From Dickeya undicola (lineage in GTDB: Bacteria > Pseudomonadota > Gammaproteobacteria > Enterobacterales > Enterobacteriaceae): a stretch of DNA of 64,000 bases. The notes below the pieces were generated by a model that ran no database searches, was not told the origin of the DNA, and worked only from the letters and a program-made list of their open reading frames with translations. Positions 18,556 to 27,421 of this stretch are shown piece after piece. Location: assembly GCF_000784735.1 (NCBI RefSeq), contig NZ_JSYG01000032.1, positions 124,001-188,000 on the forward strand. Reading direction: 5' to 3'. The position numbers and the translations under genes are program-made. Position 1 is the stretch's first letter, and each line of letters begins with the position of its first letter.

Positions 18556-18978
18556 TTAGTGCTTGCCATGCTCTCCTGACGGAGCATGGCAGCAGCCCGC
18601 CAGTTGAGTAATGATCGGGCATTCAGCGCTGCTGTCACCGGGGCAAGACTCCGCCAGCGTCAGCAAACGCTGGCGCATCGCCTTGAGCTCTTCGATCTGC
18701 TGTTCGATATCGTCCACTTTCTGCAATGTACGCGCCTTAACATCGGCGCTGTGTCGCAGTGGGTCATTGAACAACGTCACCAATTCCCGGCACTCTTCCA
18801 GCGTGAACCCCACCTGACGAGCCTGACGCAGCAAAGTCAGTTCCTCAATATGGTGGAGATCATAACTGCGGTAACCATTTTCACATCGCAGTGGCGCCGT
18901 CATCAGCCCTTTTTCTTCATAGAAACGGATGGTCTTGCTGGTCAGTCCGGTTTTTTTCGCCACATCGCTGATATTCAT
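18556..18978 (-). CDS. cueR: Copper-responsive MerR-family regulator CueR
   Basis: Cu(I)-sensing activator of copper export genes. The 140-residue product starts [25 protein letters not shown], the MerR winged helix-turn-helix. It has a dimerisation helix and the two copper-binding cysteines C112 and C120 ([12 protein letters not shown]), followed by a CC pair and a His-containing tail ([13 protein letters not shown]). It is divergent from copA, with the operator in the 123-base gap, the standard cueR/copA arrangement. Confidence 0.96.
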   Translation of the reverse strand: MNISDVAKKTGLTSKTIRFYEEKGLMTAPLRCENGYRSYDLHHIEELTLLRQARQVGFTLEECRELVTLFNDPLRHSADVKARTLQKVDDIEQQIEELKAMRQRLLTLAESCPGDSSAECPIITQLAGCCHAPSGEHGKH

Positions 18979-18987
18979 GATTCCCCC

Positions 18988-19018
18988 TTGACCCTTCCCT
19001 TGCTGGAAGGTTTACGCT
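18988..19018 (+). promoter_or_regulatory. CueR-type promoter of copA
   Basis: A -35 TTGACC (18988-18993) and a -10-like TACGCT (19013-19018) are separated by 19 bases, the overlong spacer typical of MerR-family targets. The spacer holds an inverted repeat CCTTCC...GGAAGG. It has the same overall length as the E. coli copA promoter but differs by a base near the left half-site, which shortens the gap between the half-sites by one. Confidence 0.8.
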
Positions 19019-19101
19019 TCAGGTAGTGCTTAGAACTAATCAAAATCACGCTTGCGGTCAATGTATTTGACCTTCGGCTGTGATCACTGAGGGATATTAT
19101 T

Positions 19102-21918
19102 ATGTCGCAAACCATACTGCTTTCATTGCAGGGACTCTCCTGCGAACACTGCGTCGGAAGGGTAAAGAAAGCCCTGGAATCCCGCCCGGACGTGGAACAG
19201 GCTGAGGTATCGCTAAAATACGCCAACATCACTGGTGAAGCCGATAGCCAGTCGCTGGTCGCCACCATTGAAGCTGCGGGTTATGAAGCCAGCCCGGCTA
19301 GCGTGCCAAATGTCACCTTGCAGCTCTCCGGCCTCAACTGCCAGCATTGTGTTGCGTCAACCCGCAAAGCATTGGAAGCGGTGCCAGGCGTAGCAGCGCT
19401 GGATATTACCCTGCAACAGGCGGCGGTGTATGGTGATGCTGAACCGCAGGCGCTGGTGCAAGCTATCGAACAAGCCGGTTTTCATGCCACGCTGGCGCAG
19501 GAGAACCTCCACCCAAAATCTGAGCCGCTGACACCCCACGCCTCCTCGCCGGACAGGCTGTCAGCGGCTTTCGACTCGGTTCCGGCAAACACCGTTCTTG
19601 ATAGCACGGTCGCCCATGAAGGCAGCCGTATTCAGAGTAATGACAGTGTTCATGACAACGACAGCATTCATGATAACGACAGCGTCCAGCTGTTATTGAG
19701 CGGTATGAGCTGCGCCAGTTGCGTTAACCGGGTGCAGCAGGCGCTGCAAAGTGTCCCCGGCGTTACGCAGGCGCGCGTTAATCTGGCCGAGCGCAGTGCG
19801 CTGGTCAGCGGCAATACGTCTCATCAGGCGCTGATCGATGCCGTGCAGAATGCGGGTTACGGTGCAGAAATCATCCTTGATGACGCTGAGCGACGCGCCC
19901 GACAAGAGCATACGTCTCGTCAGGCCATCCAGCGTTTTCGCTGGCAGGCTGCACTAGGGCTGGCGCTCGGCATCCCGTTGATGGTCTGGGGCATGTTCGG
20001 CGATAACATGATGCTGACCGACGACAACCGCTCCGGGTGGTTGCTGGTCGGCGGGCTGACGCTGGCGGTCATGATTGCCGCTGGTGGGCATTTCTATCGC
20101 AATGCCTGGCGTAGCCTGATGAACGGCAGCGCGACCATGGATACGCTGGTGGCGCTTGGCACCGGTGCAGCCTGGCTTTACTCCATTACCGTCAACTTAT
20201 GGCCGACGTGGTTCCCGATGGAAGCACGCCATCTTTATTACGAAGCCAGCGCCATGATTATTGGCCTGATCAACCTTGGTCACGCTATGGAGCAACGCGC
20301 TCGGCAGCGCTCTTCTCAGGCGCTGGAACGTTTGCTGGATTTGACGCCGCCGACCGCGCGGCTGGTCACACCGCAAGGCGATCGCATCATCCCACTGGCA
20401 GACGTACAAACCGGTATGACACTGCGCCTGACCACCGGCGACCGTATACCAGTAGACGGCCTGCTTGAACAGGGCGAGCTGTGGATTGACGAAGCCATGC
20501 TCACCGGTGAGCCTATCCCGCAACAGAAAGCAACCGGCGATAAAGTACATGCTGGAACGCAGGTGCAGGACGGCAGCGCCACGTTACGCGCAGGCGCTAT
20601 CGGTAACCAGACCACGCTGGCGCGCATCATTCATCTGGTGCGTCAGGCGCAGAGCAGTAAACCAGCAATAGGCCAGTTGGCCGACCGAATTTCTGCCGTC
20701 TTTGTACCGGTTGTAGTGGCGATAGCCTTGCTGAGCGGTGCCATCTGGTACGTTGTCGGCCCGGCACCCCATATCGTGTATACGCTGGTAATTGTCACCA
20801 CCGTGTTGATCATCGCCTGCCCTTGTGCGCTGGGACTGGCAACACCGATGTCAATTATCTCCGGTGTCGGACGGGCCGCAGAATTAGGCGTACTGGTAAG
20901 GGATGCCGATGCACTGCAACAGGCCAGCCAGCTGGATGTGCTGGTGTTCGACAAAACCGGAACGTTGACGGAAGGCAAGCCGCGGGTAGTGGCAATCCAT
21001 ACCTTTGGCGATATCAGCGAGTCGCAGGCGCTGCGCTGGGCCGCATCGTTGGAACAGGGGGCCAGCCACCCGCTGGCACAAGCGATTGTTCTGCGGGCTG
21101 ATGGCATAGAACTGGGCGACGTCACACAATTCCGTACCCTGCCCGGCCTGGGCGTCAGTGGTCAGGTCGACGGCACCTCGCTGCTGCTGGGTAATCCAGC
21201 CCTGTTGATGCAGAGCCAGATTCCACTGGCTAACGGCAATAATTCACCCCGTGACTGGCTGGATAAGCAGTCGGCGCTCGGCATGACGCCGGTGCTATTG
21301 GTGGCGAACGGCCAGGTAGCGGCGCTGTTTTCCGTGCAGGACGCGCTGCGTCAGGACAGCGTTAGCGCATTACAACGGCTGCATCGCCAGGGCTACCAAT
21401 TGGTAATGCTGACCGGTGATAACCCGACGACAGCTCAGGCCATCGCCCTCGACGCTGGCATCGACCAGGTTATCGCCGGGGTACTGCCGGACGGCAAAGC
21501 GGACGCCATTCGCCATCTGCAATCGCAGGGAAAACGGGTTGCCATGATTGGCGACGGCATCAACGACGCACCGGCGCTGGCGCAGGCCGACGTGGGGATC
21601 GCTATGGGCGGCGGTAGCGATATCGCGGTGGAAACCGCCGCCATGACGCTGATGCGCCACAGTTTGCACGGTGTCGCCGATGCGCTGGCGCTGTCCCAGG
21701 CCACGTTGGGCAACATGAAGCAGAACCTGCTGGGGGCTTTTGTCTACAACACGCTCGGCATTCCGATTGCCGCCGGTGTGCTCTACCCGTTGACCGGTAC
21801 TCTGCTCAGCCCAGTCGTCGCAGGCGCTGCGATGGCGTTGTCATCGATTACTGTGGTGAGCAACGCCAACCGGTTGTTGCGTTTCACCCCTGCCGATGCC
21901 CCCGTCAGACGCGACTGA
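19102..21918 (+). CDS. copA: Cu(I)-exporting P1B-type ATPase CopA with three metal-binding domains
   Basis: Pumps Cu(I) from cytoplasm to periplasm. The 938-residue product is longer than E. coli CopA (834 aa). Three heavy-metal-associated domains are visible, with CxxC at C14/C17, C80/C83 and C204/C207. The linker between the second and third (about 135-195) contains short tandem repeats of N-D-S-(V/I)-H-D. The P1B core has the translocation motif C573-P-C575, the phosphorylated Asp617 in [17 protein letters not shown], and [20 protein letters not shown]. The neighbouring cueR and operator predict copper induction. Confidence 0.97.
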   Translation: MSQTILLSLQGLSCEHCVGRVKKALESRPDVEQAEVSLKYANITGEADSQSLVATIEAAGYEASPASVPNVTLQLSGLNCQHCVASTRKALEAVPGVAALDITLQQAAVYGDAEPQALVQAIEQAGFHATLAQENLHPKSEPLTPHASSPDRLSAAFDSVPANTVLDSTVAHEGSRIQSNDSVHDNDSIHDNDSVQLLLSGMSCASCVNRVQQALQSVPGVTQARVNLAERSALVSGNTSHQALIDAVQNAGYGAEIILDDAERRARQEHTSRQAIQRFRWQAALGLALGIPLMVWGMFGDNMMLTDDNRSGWLLVGGLTLAVMIAAGGHFYRNAWRSLMNGSATMDTLVALGTGAAWLYSITVNLWPTWFPMEARHLYYEASAMIIGLINLGHAMEQRARQRSSQALERLLDLTPPTARLVTPQGDRIIPLADVQTGMTLRLTTGDRIPVDGLLEQGELWIDEAMLTGEPIPQQKATGDKVHAGTQVQDGSATLRAGAIGNQTTLARIIHLVRQAQSSKPAIGQLADRISAVFVPVVVAIALLSGAIWYVVGPAPHIVYTLVIVTTVLIIACPCALGLATPMSIISGVGRAAELGVLVRDADALQQASQLDVLVFDKTGTLTEGKPRVVAIHTFGDISESQALRWAASLEQGASHPLAQAIVLRADGIELGDVTQFRTLPGLGVSGQVDGTSLLLGNPALLMQSQIPLANGNNSPRDWLDKQSALGMTPVLLVANGQVAALFSVQDALRQDSVSALQRLHRQGYQLVMLTGDNPTTAQAIALDAGIDQVIAGVLPDGKADAIRHLQSQGKRVAMIGDGINDAPALAQADVGIAMGGGSDIAVETAAMTLMRHSLHGVADALALSQATLGNMKQNLLGAFVYNTLGIPIAAGVLYPLTGTLLSPVVAGAAMALSSITVVSNANRLLRFTPADAPVRRD
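19642..19689 (+). repeat. In-frame 18-bp tandem repeat in the copA linker
   Basis: Units at 19642-19659 and 19660-19677 and a partial third from 19678 share GACAG(T/C)(G/A)TTCATGA(C/T)AAC. They encode [12 protein letters not shown] and NDSVQ. The repeat lies in the flexible region before the third metal-binding domain, so copy-number change would preserve the frame. Confidence 0.75.
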
Positions 21919-21937
21919 TGATTCCGGCTTTCAACCA

Positions 21938-21973
21938 CGGCGCGCGGTTCTCTCCTGAACATCGCGCCGTTTT
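21938..21973 (+). terminator. Probable terminator of copA
   Basis: Stem CGGCGCG / CGCGCCG with an 18-base loop is followed by TTTTCTTT, starting 20 bases after the copA stop. The loop is long, so confidence is moderate. Confidence 0.5.
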
Positions 21974-22149
21974 CTTTCCTCTGCATATATCCGGTACACG
22001 CACAGCGAACGTATTCCGAATTAGCGATACAACTTGTCTGCTGAACCGTTTAGCATAGAGGCCTGACGACGTGAAAGCACACATCCTGCAACAGCACGAC
22101 GCCTGATTGTGGGGTAACGTCCTAAGTCGCCACTACCGGAGACGTCGAT

Positions 22150-22962
22150 ATGAAACGGCTGATACGCCAAATTGCAACGTTCCTCGGCCTTCTCTCGCCC
22201 GCGGGTTACCGTTACCCGGCGTTGGACGTCGAGATCGTCAACAAACGCCGGTTCCATTTGGTGGGAAGTATTCATATGGGCACGGTAGACATGTTTCCCC
22301 TGCCAACTGAATTGCTGGCACGACTGGAGCAGGCGACGGCGTTGATCGTAGAGGCCGACATTTCCGGCGGCGACTCCCCTTTTGACGCAGTAAGCGCCGA
22401 ACCGCCGCTAGCCGAACGTCTGGACAGTGACACGCTGCAACGCTTACAACAACTATGCCGAGAATTGTCGTTCAATTACGACAACATCGACCGGTTGCCA
22501 GCCTGGCAGGCAGCGCTGATGTTACAGGCACGTCAGGCCATAATGTTGGGGTTGCGTCCGGATTATGGCATTGATTATCAATTGATTAACGCTGCCCGTG
22601 ACAAAGGGGTAAATATCATCGAACTGGAAGGTCAACAGGCGCAAATCGACATACTGCTGCAACTACCGCAAGGTGGCCTGTCGTTGCTGGAGGATACTCT
22701 GACCCACTGGCATACCAACGCACGACTGTTACAGACGATGGTCAGTTGGTGGCTTAGCTATAAACCAACCTGGGCGGATAACATACCGACCACCTTCAGC
22801 AACGAGATAACAGAAATGTTGATGAATCATCGGAATCAGCGCTGGCAACAGCAACTGGCGGCGCTGCCGCAGGGGAATTATGTGGTGTCTGTCGGCGCAC
22901 TGCATTTATACGGTGAAAACAACCTGCCCGACTTGTTACAGGCCGATACGGCTACCTTTTGA
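22150..22962 (+). CDS. ybaP: TraB/GumN-family protein YbaP
   Basis: Conserved protein of the TraB/GumN (DUF) family, possibly a metalloprotease-like fold; its substrate is unknown. The 270-residue product keeps the family motif [11 protein letters not shown] near residue 40, the acidic EAD element and the C-terminal [12 protein letters not shown] motif. The segment [18 protein letters not shown] matches E. coli YbaP closely. There is no clear signal peptide. ybaK begins 17 bases after the stop in the same direction, so the two are likely co-transcribed. In E. coli the small RNA gene chiX lies between ybaP and ybaK; there is no room for it here. Confidence 0.88.
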   Translation: MKRLIRQIATFLGLLSPAGYRYPALDVEIVNKRRFHLVGSIHMGTVDMFPLPTELLARLEQATALIVEADISGGDSPFDAVSAEPPLAERLDSDTLQRLQQLCRELSFNYDNIDRLPAWQAALMLQARQAIMLGLRPDYGIDYQLINAARDKGVNIIELEGQQAQIDILLQLPQGGLSLLEDTLTHWHTNARLLQTMVSWWLSYKPTWADNIPTTFSNEITEMLMNHRNQRWQQQLAALPQGNYVVSVGALHLYGENNLPDLLQADTATF

Positions 22963-22979
22963 AGCAAGGACAGTACATT

Positions 22980-23459
22980 ATGACGCCCGCAGTAAAACTG
23001 CTTGAGAAGCAAAAAGTCGCGTTTACGCTTCACAGCTACCATCACGACGCAGATGAAACCAACTTCGGCGAAGAAGCCGCCCGCAAACTGGGGCTGGATA
23101 AACAGCAGGTTTATAAAACCCTGCTGGTATCGCTCAATGGCGATGCCAAGCAGTTGGCAGTGGCGGTTACCCCGGTCGCCAGCCAGTTAGACCTGAAAAA
23201 AGTGGCCAAAGCGCTGGCTGCCAAAAAAGCTGATATGGCGGACCCGCAACTCGCCCAGCGAGTAACGGGCTATCTGGTCGGCGGCATCAGCCCGCTGGGG
23301 CAGAAGAAACTGCTGCCTACCGTGATCGACGACGGAGCACAGCAATTCGGCACTATTTTTATCTCTGGTGGTAAACGGGGACTGGACCTCGAACTGGCCG
23401 CCACCGATCTGGCTCGGTTGCTAAAAGCGCAGTTCGCCGATATCGCCAAGCGTGATTGA
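22980..23459 (+). CDS. ybaK: Cys-tRNA(Pro)/Cys-tRNA(Cys) deacylase YbaK
   Basis: Editing enzyme that hydrolyses Cys-tRNA(Pro) formed by ProRS errors. The 159-residue product has the YbaK fold signatures: F-x-L-H-S-Y near the N-terminus, the invariant lysine in [28 protein letters not shown], and [14 protein letters not shown]. The ATG at 22980 preceded by AAGGA is preferred. An in-frame ATG at 22959 overlapping the ybaP stop would add seven residues not seen in the family. Confidence 0.94.
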   Translation: MTPAVKLLEKQKVAFTLHSYHHDADETNFGEEAARKLGLDKQQVYKTLLVSLNGDAKQLAVAVTPVASQLDLKKVAKALAAKKADMADPQLAQRVTGYLVGGISPLGQKKLLPTVIDDGAQQFGTIFISGGKRGLDLELAATDLARLLKAQFADIAKRD

Positions 23460-23563
23460 CCGTAAAAATGAAGACGGCAGCAGAGGGTTCCACGGCCAGT
23501 GTTGCCCTCTACCACCGCTTCATAATCGTTATCCTCAGAAAAGTACGATCGCTTTCCCGTGTG

Positions 23564-24937
23564 TTATCGGGTGACGTTGGCCCCTTTATCTAGTAGCAAC
23601 GCCTCGCCTTGTTTGACGTTAACGGTCAGCCCCTTGGTAGCCAGTTCCGCGTTGCGTACCCGCAGCCCTTTTTCAGCGTCAATCCGCACCTGTTCAAAAT
23701 GGAAGCCACTTAACGGCGCTTCCGGTACGCCGATAATGTACCCGGCAGCTTTGCTGTGACCAGTTGATTCCAAATCGACGATAGTGACCTGGCTGAAATG
23801 TGGCGTTTTCACCTTGTCGAACGGCTGGGCTGGCTCGGTATCCGGCGGGTAAATCTGTTCACCTAACGTGAACCCACCTGCTTGCAGCAATTTATCCACC
23901 TCAGCCTGTACGATCGGCGCGGCCTGGTAGTAACCGGAGAACACCAGCGGTACGTCGACATCCACCATCCGGGTATGACGATAGGTGACATTCTTCACCT
24001 CACCACCTTTGCCGCGCAGTGACTTGATGCGAATGCCGTACATCGACCCCTCAAAGCGGTTATTTTCCACCAGCACATTGTTAACACCACCGGAGGTTTC
24101 GCTGCCGATAGAAATGCCGCGCCCCTGTTTTAATACGTTGTTAGCAATATAAATATTGTCCACGACACCATTCGGGAAACGGCTGTCCGGTTTTTCCGCC
24201 TTGATGGCGATATGATCATCGTTGCAGTCGATGACATTATTGGTGATACGGATATTTTGACTATCGATCGGGTCGATAGCGTCCGTGTTAGGCGCGTGCC
24301 AGGGGGCAATAATGTTGGTGCCATTCACCGTAACATCATGGGCATAGCGCATCACCACATGGAAACTGGGGGAGTTAGTCAGGGTCACGCCATCAATCAG
24401 CACCTGACTGGAGCGAGTGACGTAAATCAGCCGTGGACGGTCGGTGCCGCCTTTCTTGCCGGTGGCGCGAATCGCCGCGCGCCAGCGTTCCCACCACACC
24501 GCACCTTGTCCATCAATGGTGCCTTCGCCGGTAATGGCGACGTTTTTCGCATCAGCAATGCTGATAAACGGTAACCAGCCATTTTCCGCTTCAGCGTAGC
24601 GGGTGCTATCGGTGGCACGGTAGGCATTTTCTCCGGTCGAAGCCACCAGCGTAGCGTTCTTTTCCAGATGCAGGCGGACATTGCTTTTCAGGAACAGCGG
24701 TTCCACCAGATAGTTACCCGCTGGCACCAGCACGGTGCCGCCACCAGCGGCGGCGCATTCATCGATCGCTTTCTGAAAAGATTCCGTATTCAGTGCAATC
24801 TGCAAGCGGTGCCCTTCGGCACCATAACGCGTCACATTACATACCCGGTCCGGAAACGCCACCGTTTCAGCCGCCTGAGCTGCCACACTTGCCAATGCGC
24901 AGGACGCCAGTAGCGAGAACGCCACACCTTTATGCAT
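23564..24937 (-). CDS. pehN: Secreted family 28 glycoside hydrolase (PehN-like polygalacturonase)
   Basis: Pectin backbone hydrolase, probably periplasmic or secreted. The 457-residue product begins with a signal peptide (MHKGVAFSLLASCALASVAAQA, cleavage near residue 22). A right-handed beta-helix follows, with GH28 motifs NTDAID (D219), CNDDHIAIKAE (D240, D241), QGRGISIGSE and GIRIKS. The catalytic-region motif normally read G-H-G is G-R-G here, with Arg273 in place of His. Dickeya PehN was reported to be a GH28 homologue with low activity under KdgR control, and the KdgR box at this start supports that name. The symbol remains tentative. An upstream in-frame ATG at 24967 lies inside the KdgR box and is unlikely to be used. 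Confidence 0.78.
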   Translation of the reverse strand: MHKGVAFSLLASCALASVAAQAAETVAFPDRVCNVTRYGAEGHRLQIALNTESFQKAIDECAAAGGGTVLVPAGNYLVEPLFLKSNVRLHLEKNATLVASTGENAYRATDSTRYAEAENGWLPFISIADAKNVAITGEGTIDGQGAVWWERWRAAIRATGKKGGTDRPRLIYVTRSSQVLIDGVTLTNSPSFHVVMRYAHDVTVNGTNIIAPWHAPNTDAIDPIDSQNIRITNNVIDCNDDHIAIKAEKPDSRFPNGVVDNIYIANNVLKQGRGISIGSETSGGVNNVLVENNRFEGSMYGIRIKSLRGKGGEVKNVTYRHTRMVDVDVPLVFSGYYQAAPIVQAEVDKLLQAGGFTLGEQIYPPDTEPAQPFDKVKTPHFSQVTIVDLESTGHSKAAGYIIGVPEAPLSGFHFEQVRIDAEKGLRVRNAELATKGLTVNVKQGEALLLDKGANVTR

Positions 24938-24949
24938 AATCACCTCATA

Positions 24950-24968
24950 AGTAAAACAACGTTTCATT
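24950..24968 (-). promoter_or_regulatory. KdgR operator at pehN
   Basis: AGTAAAACAACGTTTCATT matches the KdgR consensus AATRAAAYRNYRTTTYATT at all but one position. It lies 13-31 bases before the pehN ATG, placing the repressor across the start of the transcript. KdgR represses pectin catabolism genes and is released by 2-keto-3-deoxygluconate. Confidence 0.85.
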
Positions 24969-25229
24969 TATGAAGAATGTATCACCGCCTGCTTCCCAAA
25001 ACGGTTGTAGTGATCACGATTTGGCTTGCGAAACAAGGTTTTGGGGATCTGCCCAGTTTTACTGGCACAGTATCGGGGAATTGAACAACGGGATAAACGA
25101 AGCAGTGCTGAATCAGATTGGGAACATCACGTATGCCGGGGTGGCTATGATTGATTGCGACATCAGGAATGCGGCGTCCGAATTATCCGGAGCACCACAT
25201 TCCTTCCGCCGCCTGTTTTCTTCAATTCG
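24969..25229. other. Gap between the chemoreceptor gene and pehN
   Basis: About 260 bases upstream of pehN and downstream of the receptor gene. A strong stem-loop lies at 25165-25204: AGGAATGCGG pairs with CCACATTCCT with one G-T pair, and a smaller TCCG/CGGA stem lies inside. There is no T-run. The pehN promoter should lie here, but no clear CRP site was found. Confidence 0.5.
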
Positions 25230-26819
25230 CTATGACCCTGAATGACCAATCCTCAACGTATCGCGGTTATAATCGGCACCATCGGTATTAAAATAAGCGA
25301 CAGACTCTTTCAACCGCTGTGTCTGGCGTTCCAGTTCACTTGCTGCGGCTACCGCCTGTTGAACCAGAGCGGTATTCTGATGGGTGATCGAATCAATCTG
25401 CACGATCGATTCATTGATATAACTAATGCCTTTTCCTTGCTCGCTGGTCGCTGTAGAGATTTCTACCATAATATCAGCGACATGCTGCACAGCGCTGACC
25501 ACCTCTTTGATACTGCCGTCAGCCACTTTGATTTTCGCCGAGCCGCTATTCACGCGAGAAACCGATTCTTCTATCAGGCTTTTTATCTCTCTGGCCGCCT
25601 CTGCACTACGTAAGGCCAGGCCTCGGACCTCACCGGCCACAACAGCAAAACCACGACCTTGCTCACCAGCACGAGCCGCCTCCACCGCCGCGTTCAGGGC
25701 AAGAATATTGGTTTGAAAGGCAATATTATTTACCACCTCGGTAATATTGGCGATCTTGTCGGAGCTCTCAGAAATACCATTCATCGTGTCGTTAACTTCC
25801 TGCATCACCGCCCCGCCCCGTGAGGCTATCTCCAGTGCAGAATGCGCCAGTTGACGGGCTTGCTCGGTATTATCAGCATTCTGTTTAACGGTGGAGGTAA
25901 TCTCCTCCATACTCGCCGACGTTTTCTCCAGAGAAGTGGCCTGCCGTTCCGTGTGTGACGACAGCTCTACATTACCGGCGATAATTTCACCAGTGCAGGC
26001 ATTAATCGCCTCTGCGCCGGAACGGATATCTTCAATAACGGTGATGAGCTGTTCCCGCATCAACCCCATCTCATGCAGTAGACTCATTTTGTCACCCGGT
26101 AATGTCGTGACCGGGTAAGATAAATTACCGGCAGCGATACGTGCAGCCACTTCCACAGCATAAGTAGGCTCGCCACCAAGAACGCGCAAGATACTGCGAT
26201 TGATATAGTAAGCAAAAAAGAGAAGCACAGCGCTAATTAATACAAAGACAATCACATTCTGATATAAAGAATAAATAAAGGCCTCATTAATATCATCAAC
26301 ATAAAGACCAGTGGTAATTATCCAACCCCAGGGAGTATAAGGTGAGTTATAAGCCACTTTAGGTTGCGCCACTGTGGAGCCAGGACGAGGGAATGCGTAC
26401 TCTGTATAAGCAGACTGATTGTTTCTTGTTACCTGAACCATCTCTCTGAACAGATAGACGCCATTCGCATCCTTAAAGTCCTCACCTTGCCCAACAAGCT
26501 TTTCATTTATGGGATGCATTAACACCTTGGTCTGAAAGCTCAGTATTGTGAAATATCCTGAATCACCATAACGCAGGTCTTTTATGGCTTTCATTGCACG
26601 CTGCTGTGCTTCACTCTCAGAAATCAACCCATTACTGGCTTGTTCGGCATTGGTTTTTACTACCCCCAACGCCAGTTGCGTAACATGCATTAGCTCACTT
26701 TTTCTTAGCGATAGCTGATCCTGCTTAATTTTTATCGAACCATAAAACAGCGTTCCAGCTAAACACAGCAAACTAATAATAAGTGGAAACCAAAGCCTCC
26801 TGGCGAGAGATATCTTCAT
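25230..26819 (-). CDS. Methyl-accepting chemotaxis protein with a single Cache sensor domain
   Basis: Transmembrane chemoreceptor controlling CheA and flagellar bias. The 529-residue product has TM1 (about 10-30). A periplasmic single-Cache domain (about 32-185) contains [20 protein letters not shown] and [24 protein letters not shown]2 (about 188-208) and a HAMP domain (about 209-262) follow. The cytoplasmic signalling hairpin has the highly conserved tip [20 protein letters not shown]. The C-terminus (RIGHSGS) lacks the NWETF-type CheR/CheB tether. The ligand is unknown; small organic acids are common for this sensor class. Lying upstream of pehN on the same strand, it could sense a plant-derived compound, but no regulatory link is visible. 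Confidence 0.9.
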   Translation of the reverse strand: MKISLARRLWFPLIISLLCLAGTLFYGSIKIKQDQLSLRKSELMHVTQLALGVVKTNAEQASNGLISESEAQQRAMKAIKDLRYGDSGYFTILSFQTKVLMHPINEKLVGQGEDFKDANGVYLFREMVQVTRNNQSAYTEYAFPRPGSTVAQPKVAYNSPYTPWGWIITTGLYVDDINEAFIYSLYQNVIVFVLISAVLLFFAYYINRSILRVLGGEPTYAVEVAARIAAGNLSYPVTTLPGDKMSLLHEMGLMREQLITVIEDIRSGAEAINACTGEIIAGNVELSSHTERQATSLEKTSASMEEITSTVKQNADNTEQARQLAHSALEIASRGGAVMQEVNDTMNGISESSDKIANITEVVNNIAFQTNILALNAAVEAARAGEQGRGFAVVAGEVRGLALRSAEAAREIKSLIEESVSRVNSGSAKIKVADGSIKEVVSAVQHVADIMVEISTATSEQGKGISYINESIVQIDSITHQNTALVQQAVAAASELERQTQRLKESVAYFNTDGADYNRDTLRIGHSGS

Positions 26820-27147
26820 TGGCTGATCACCTTTTATGAGATTATGTTATCAACTTTTATGCCACAACTATTATTTATGACACTATCTCGAATAAAACCA
26901 GTAATGCATTACCTTTTTAGATAGCAGAAAACATCAATTTTACTTATACGTTTTTTAAGCATAAAAAAGATTATCCATTAATAAACCCGGTTTACCCGCT
27001 GCCTGAATCAACCGAATTTGGCACAGTGAAGAACAGAGGCATCCTCCTTAGTCGTTGAGATTCAACACTATCACAAGGCTAAGGTAGCCTTCTCGCAGAA
27101 TGTTATAAATTTGATGCAGGCATCACTGATTTACTAAAAGAGGAGAC
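26820..27147. other. AT-rich gap upstream of the chemoreceptor gene
   Basis: About 330 bases with no supported gene. A short hairpin (AAGGCT / AGCCTT) sits at 27075-27091. It probably contains the receptor promoter, but no clear hexamers were recognised. Confidence 0.45.
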
Positions 27148-27264
27148 ATGGGCACAACACCTGCTCGGCGTTGGAAAAAGCAGTATCGCGCCCACACCAG
27201 AAAATACCGATGGGCGCTATTTGCAGAAAAATATCATTCATCCGCTACCGAGAAAGCCTATTAA
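27148..27264 (+). CDS. Possible small basic protein, 38 aa
   Basis: A 38-codon reading begins ATG at 27148 immediately after AAGAGGAGAC, a strong ribosome-site sequence placed slightly too close. The product, MGTTPARRWKKQYRAHTRKY and onward, is rich in Arg, Lys, Tyr and Trp, ends EKAY, and has no membrane segment. I do not recognise it. It could be a genuine small protein, a fragment of a decayed gene in this accessory patch, or chance. It is followed 13 bases later by the dispersed palindromic repeat. Confidence 0.3.
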   Translation: MGTTPARRWKKQYRAHTRKYRWALFAEKYHSSATEKAY

Positions 27265-27277
27265 CGGTAGTAATAAT

Positions 27278-27366
27278 CATACCCGTCATACTTCAAGTTG
27301 CAGGTATGTTGGCTGCATTCAAAACGCAAAACGTGTTGTCCTGCAACTCGAATTATTTAGGGTATA
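27278..27366. repeat. Enterobacterial palindromic dispersed repeat (full copy)
   Basis: The left arm (27278-27304, CATACCCGTCATACTTCAAG then TTGCAGG) and the right arm (27340-27366, CCTGCAACTCGAATTATTTA then GGGTATA) are imperfect inverted copies. They share ATACCC and TTC(A/G)AGTTGCAGG around a 35-base centre. Elements with this core are scattered through Serratia, Yersinia and soft-rot genomes. A half copy is at 1997-2022. The element could fold into a long hairpin RNA. Confidence 0.75.
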
Positions 27367-27421
27367 GTTCTGGATAAATATTCAAAAACCGCTCGTATAA
27401 ATTAAATTACCGAGCGCAGAG

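Noticed and set aside
24985..25035. CRP site in the pehN promoter region
   Set aside because: A TGATCA palindrome is present, but no TGTGA-N6-TCACA pair with normal spacing could be found.
24970..25245. 91-codon reading on the plus strand upstream of pehN
   Set aside because: Starts in the KdgR box region in the wrong direction, overlaps the end of the chemoreceptor gene and resembles no protein family.
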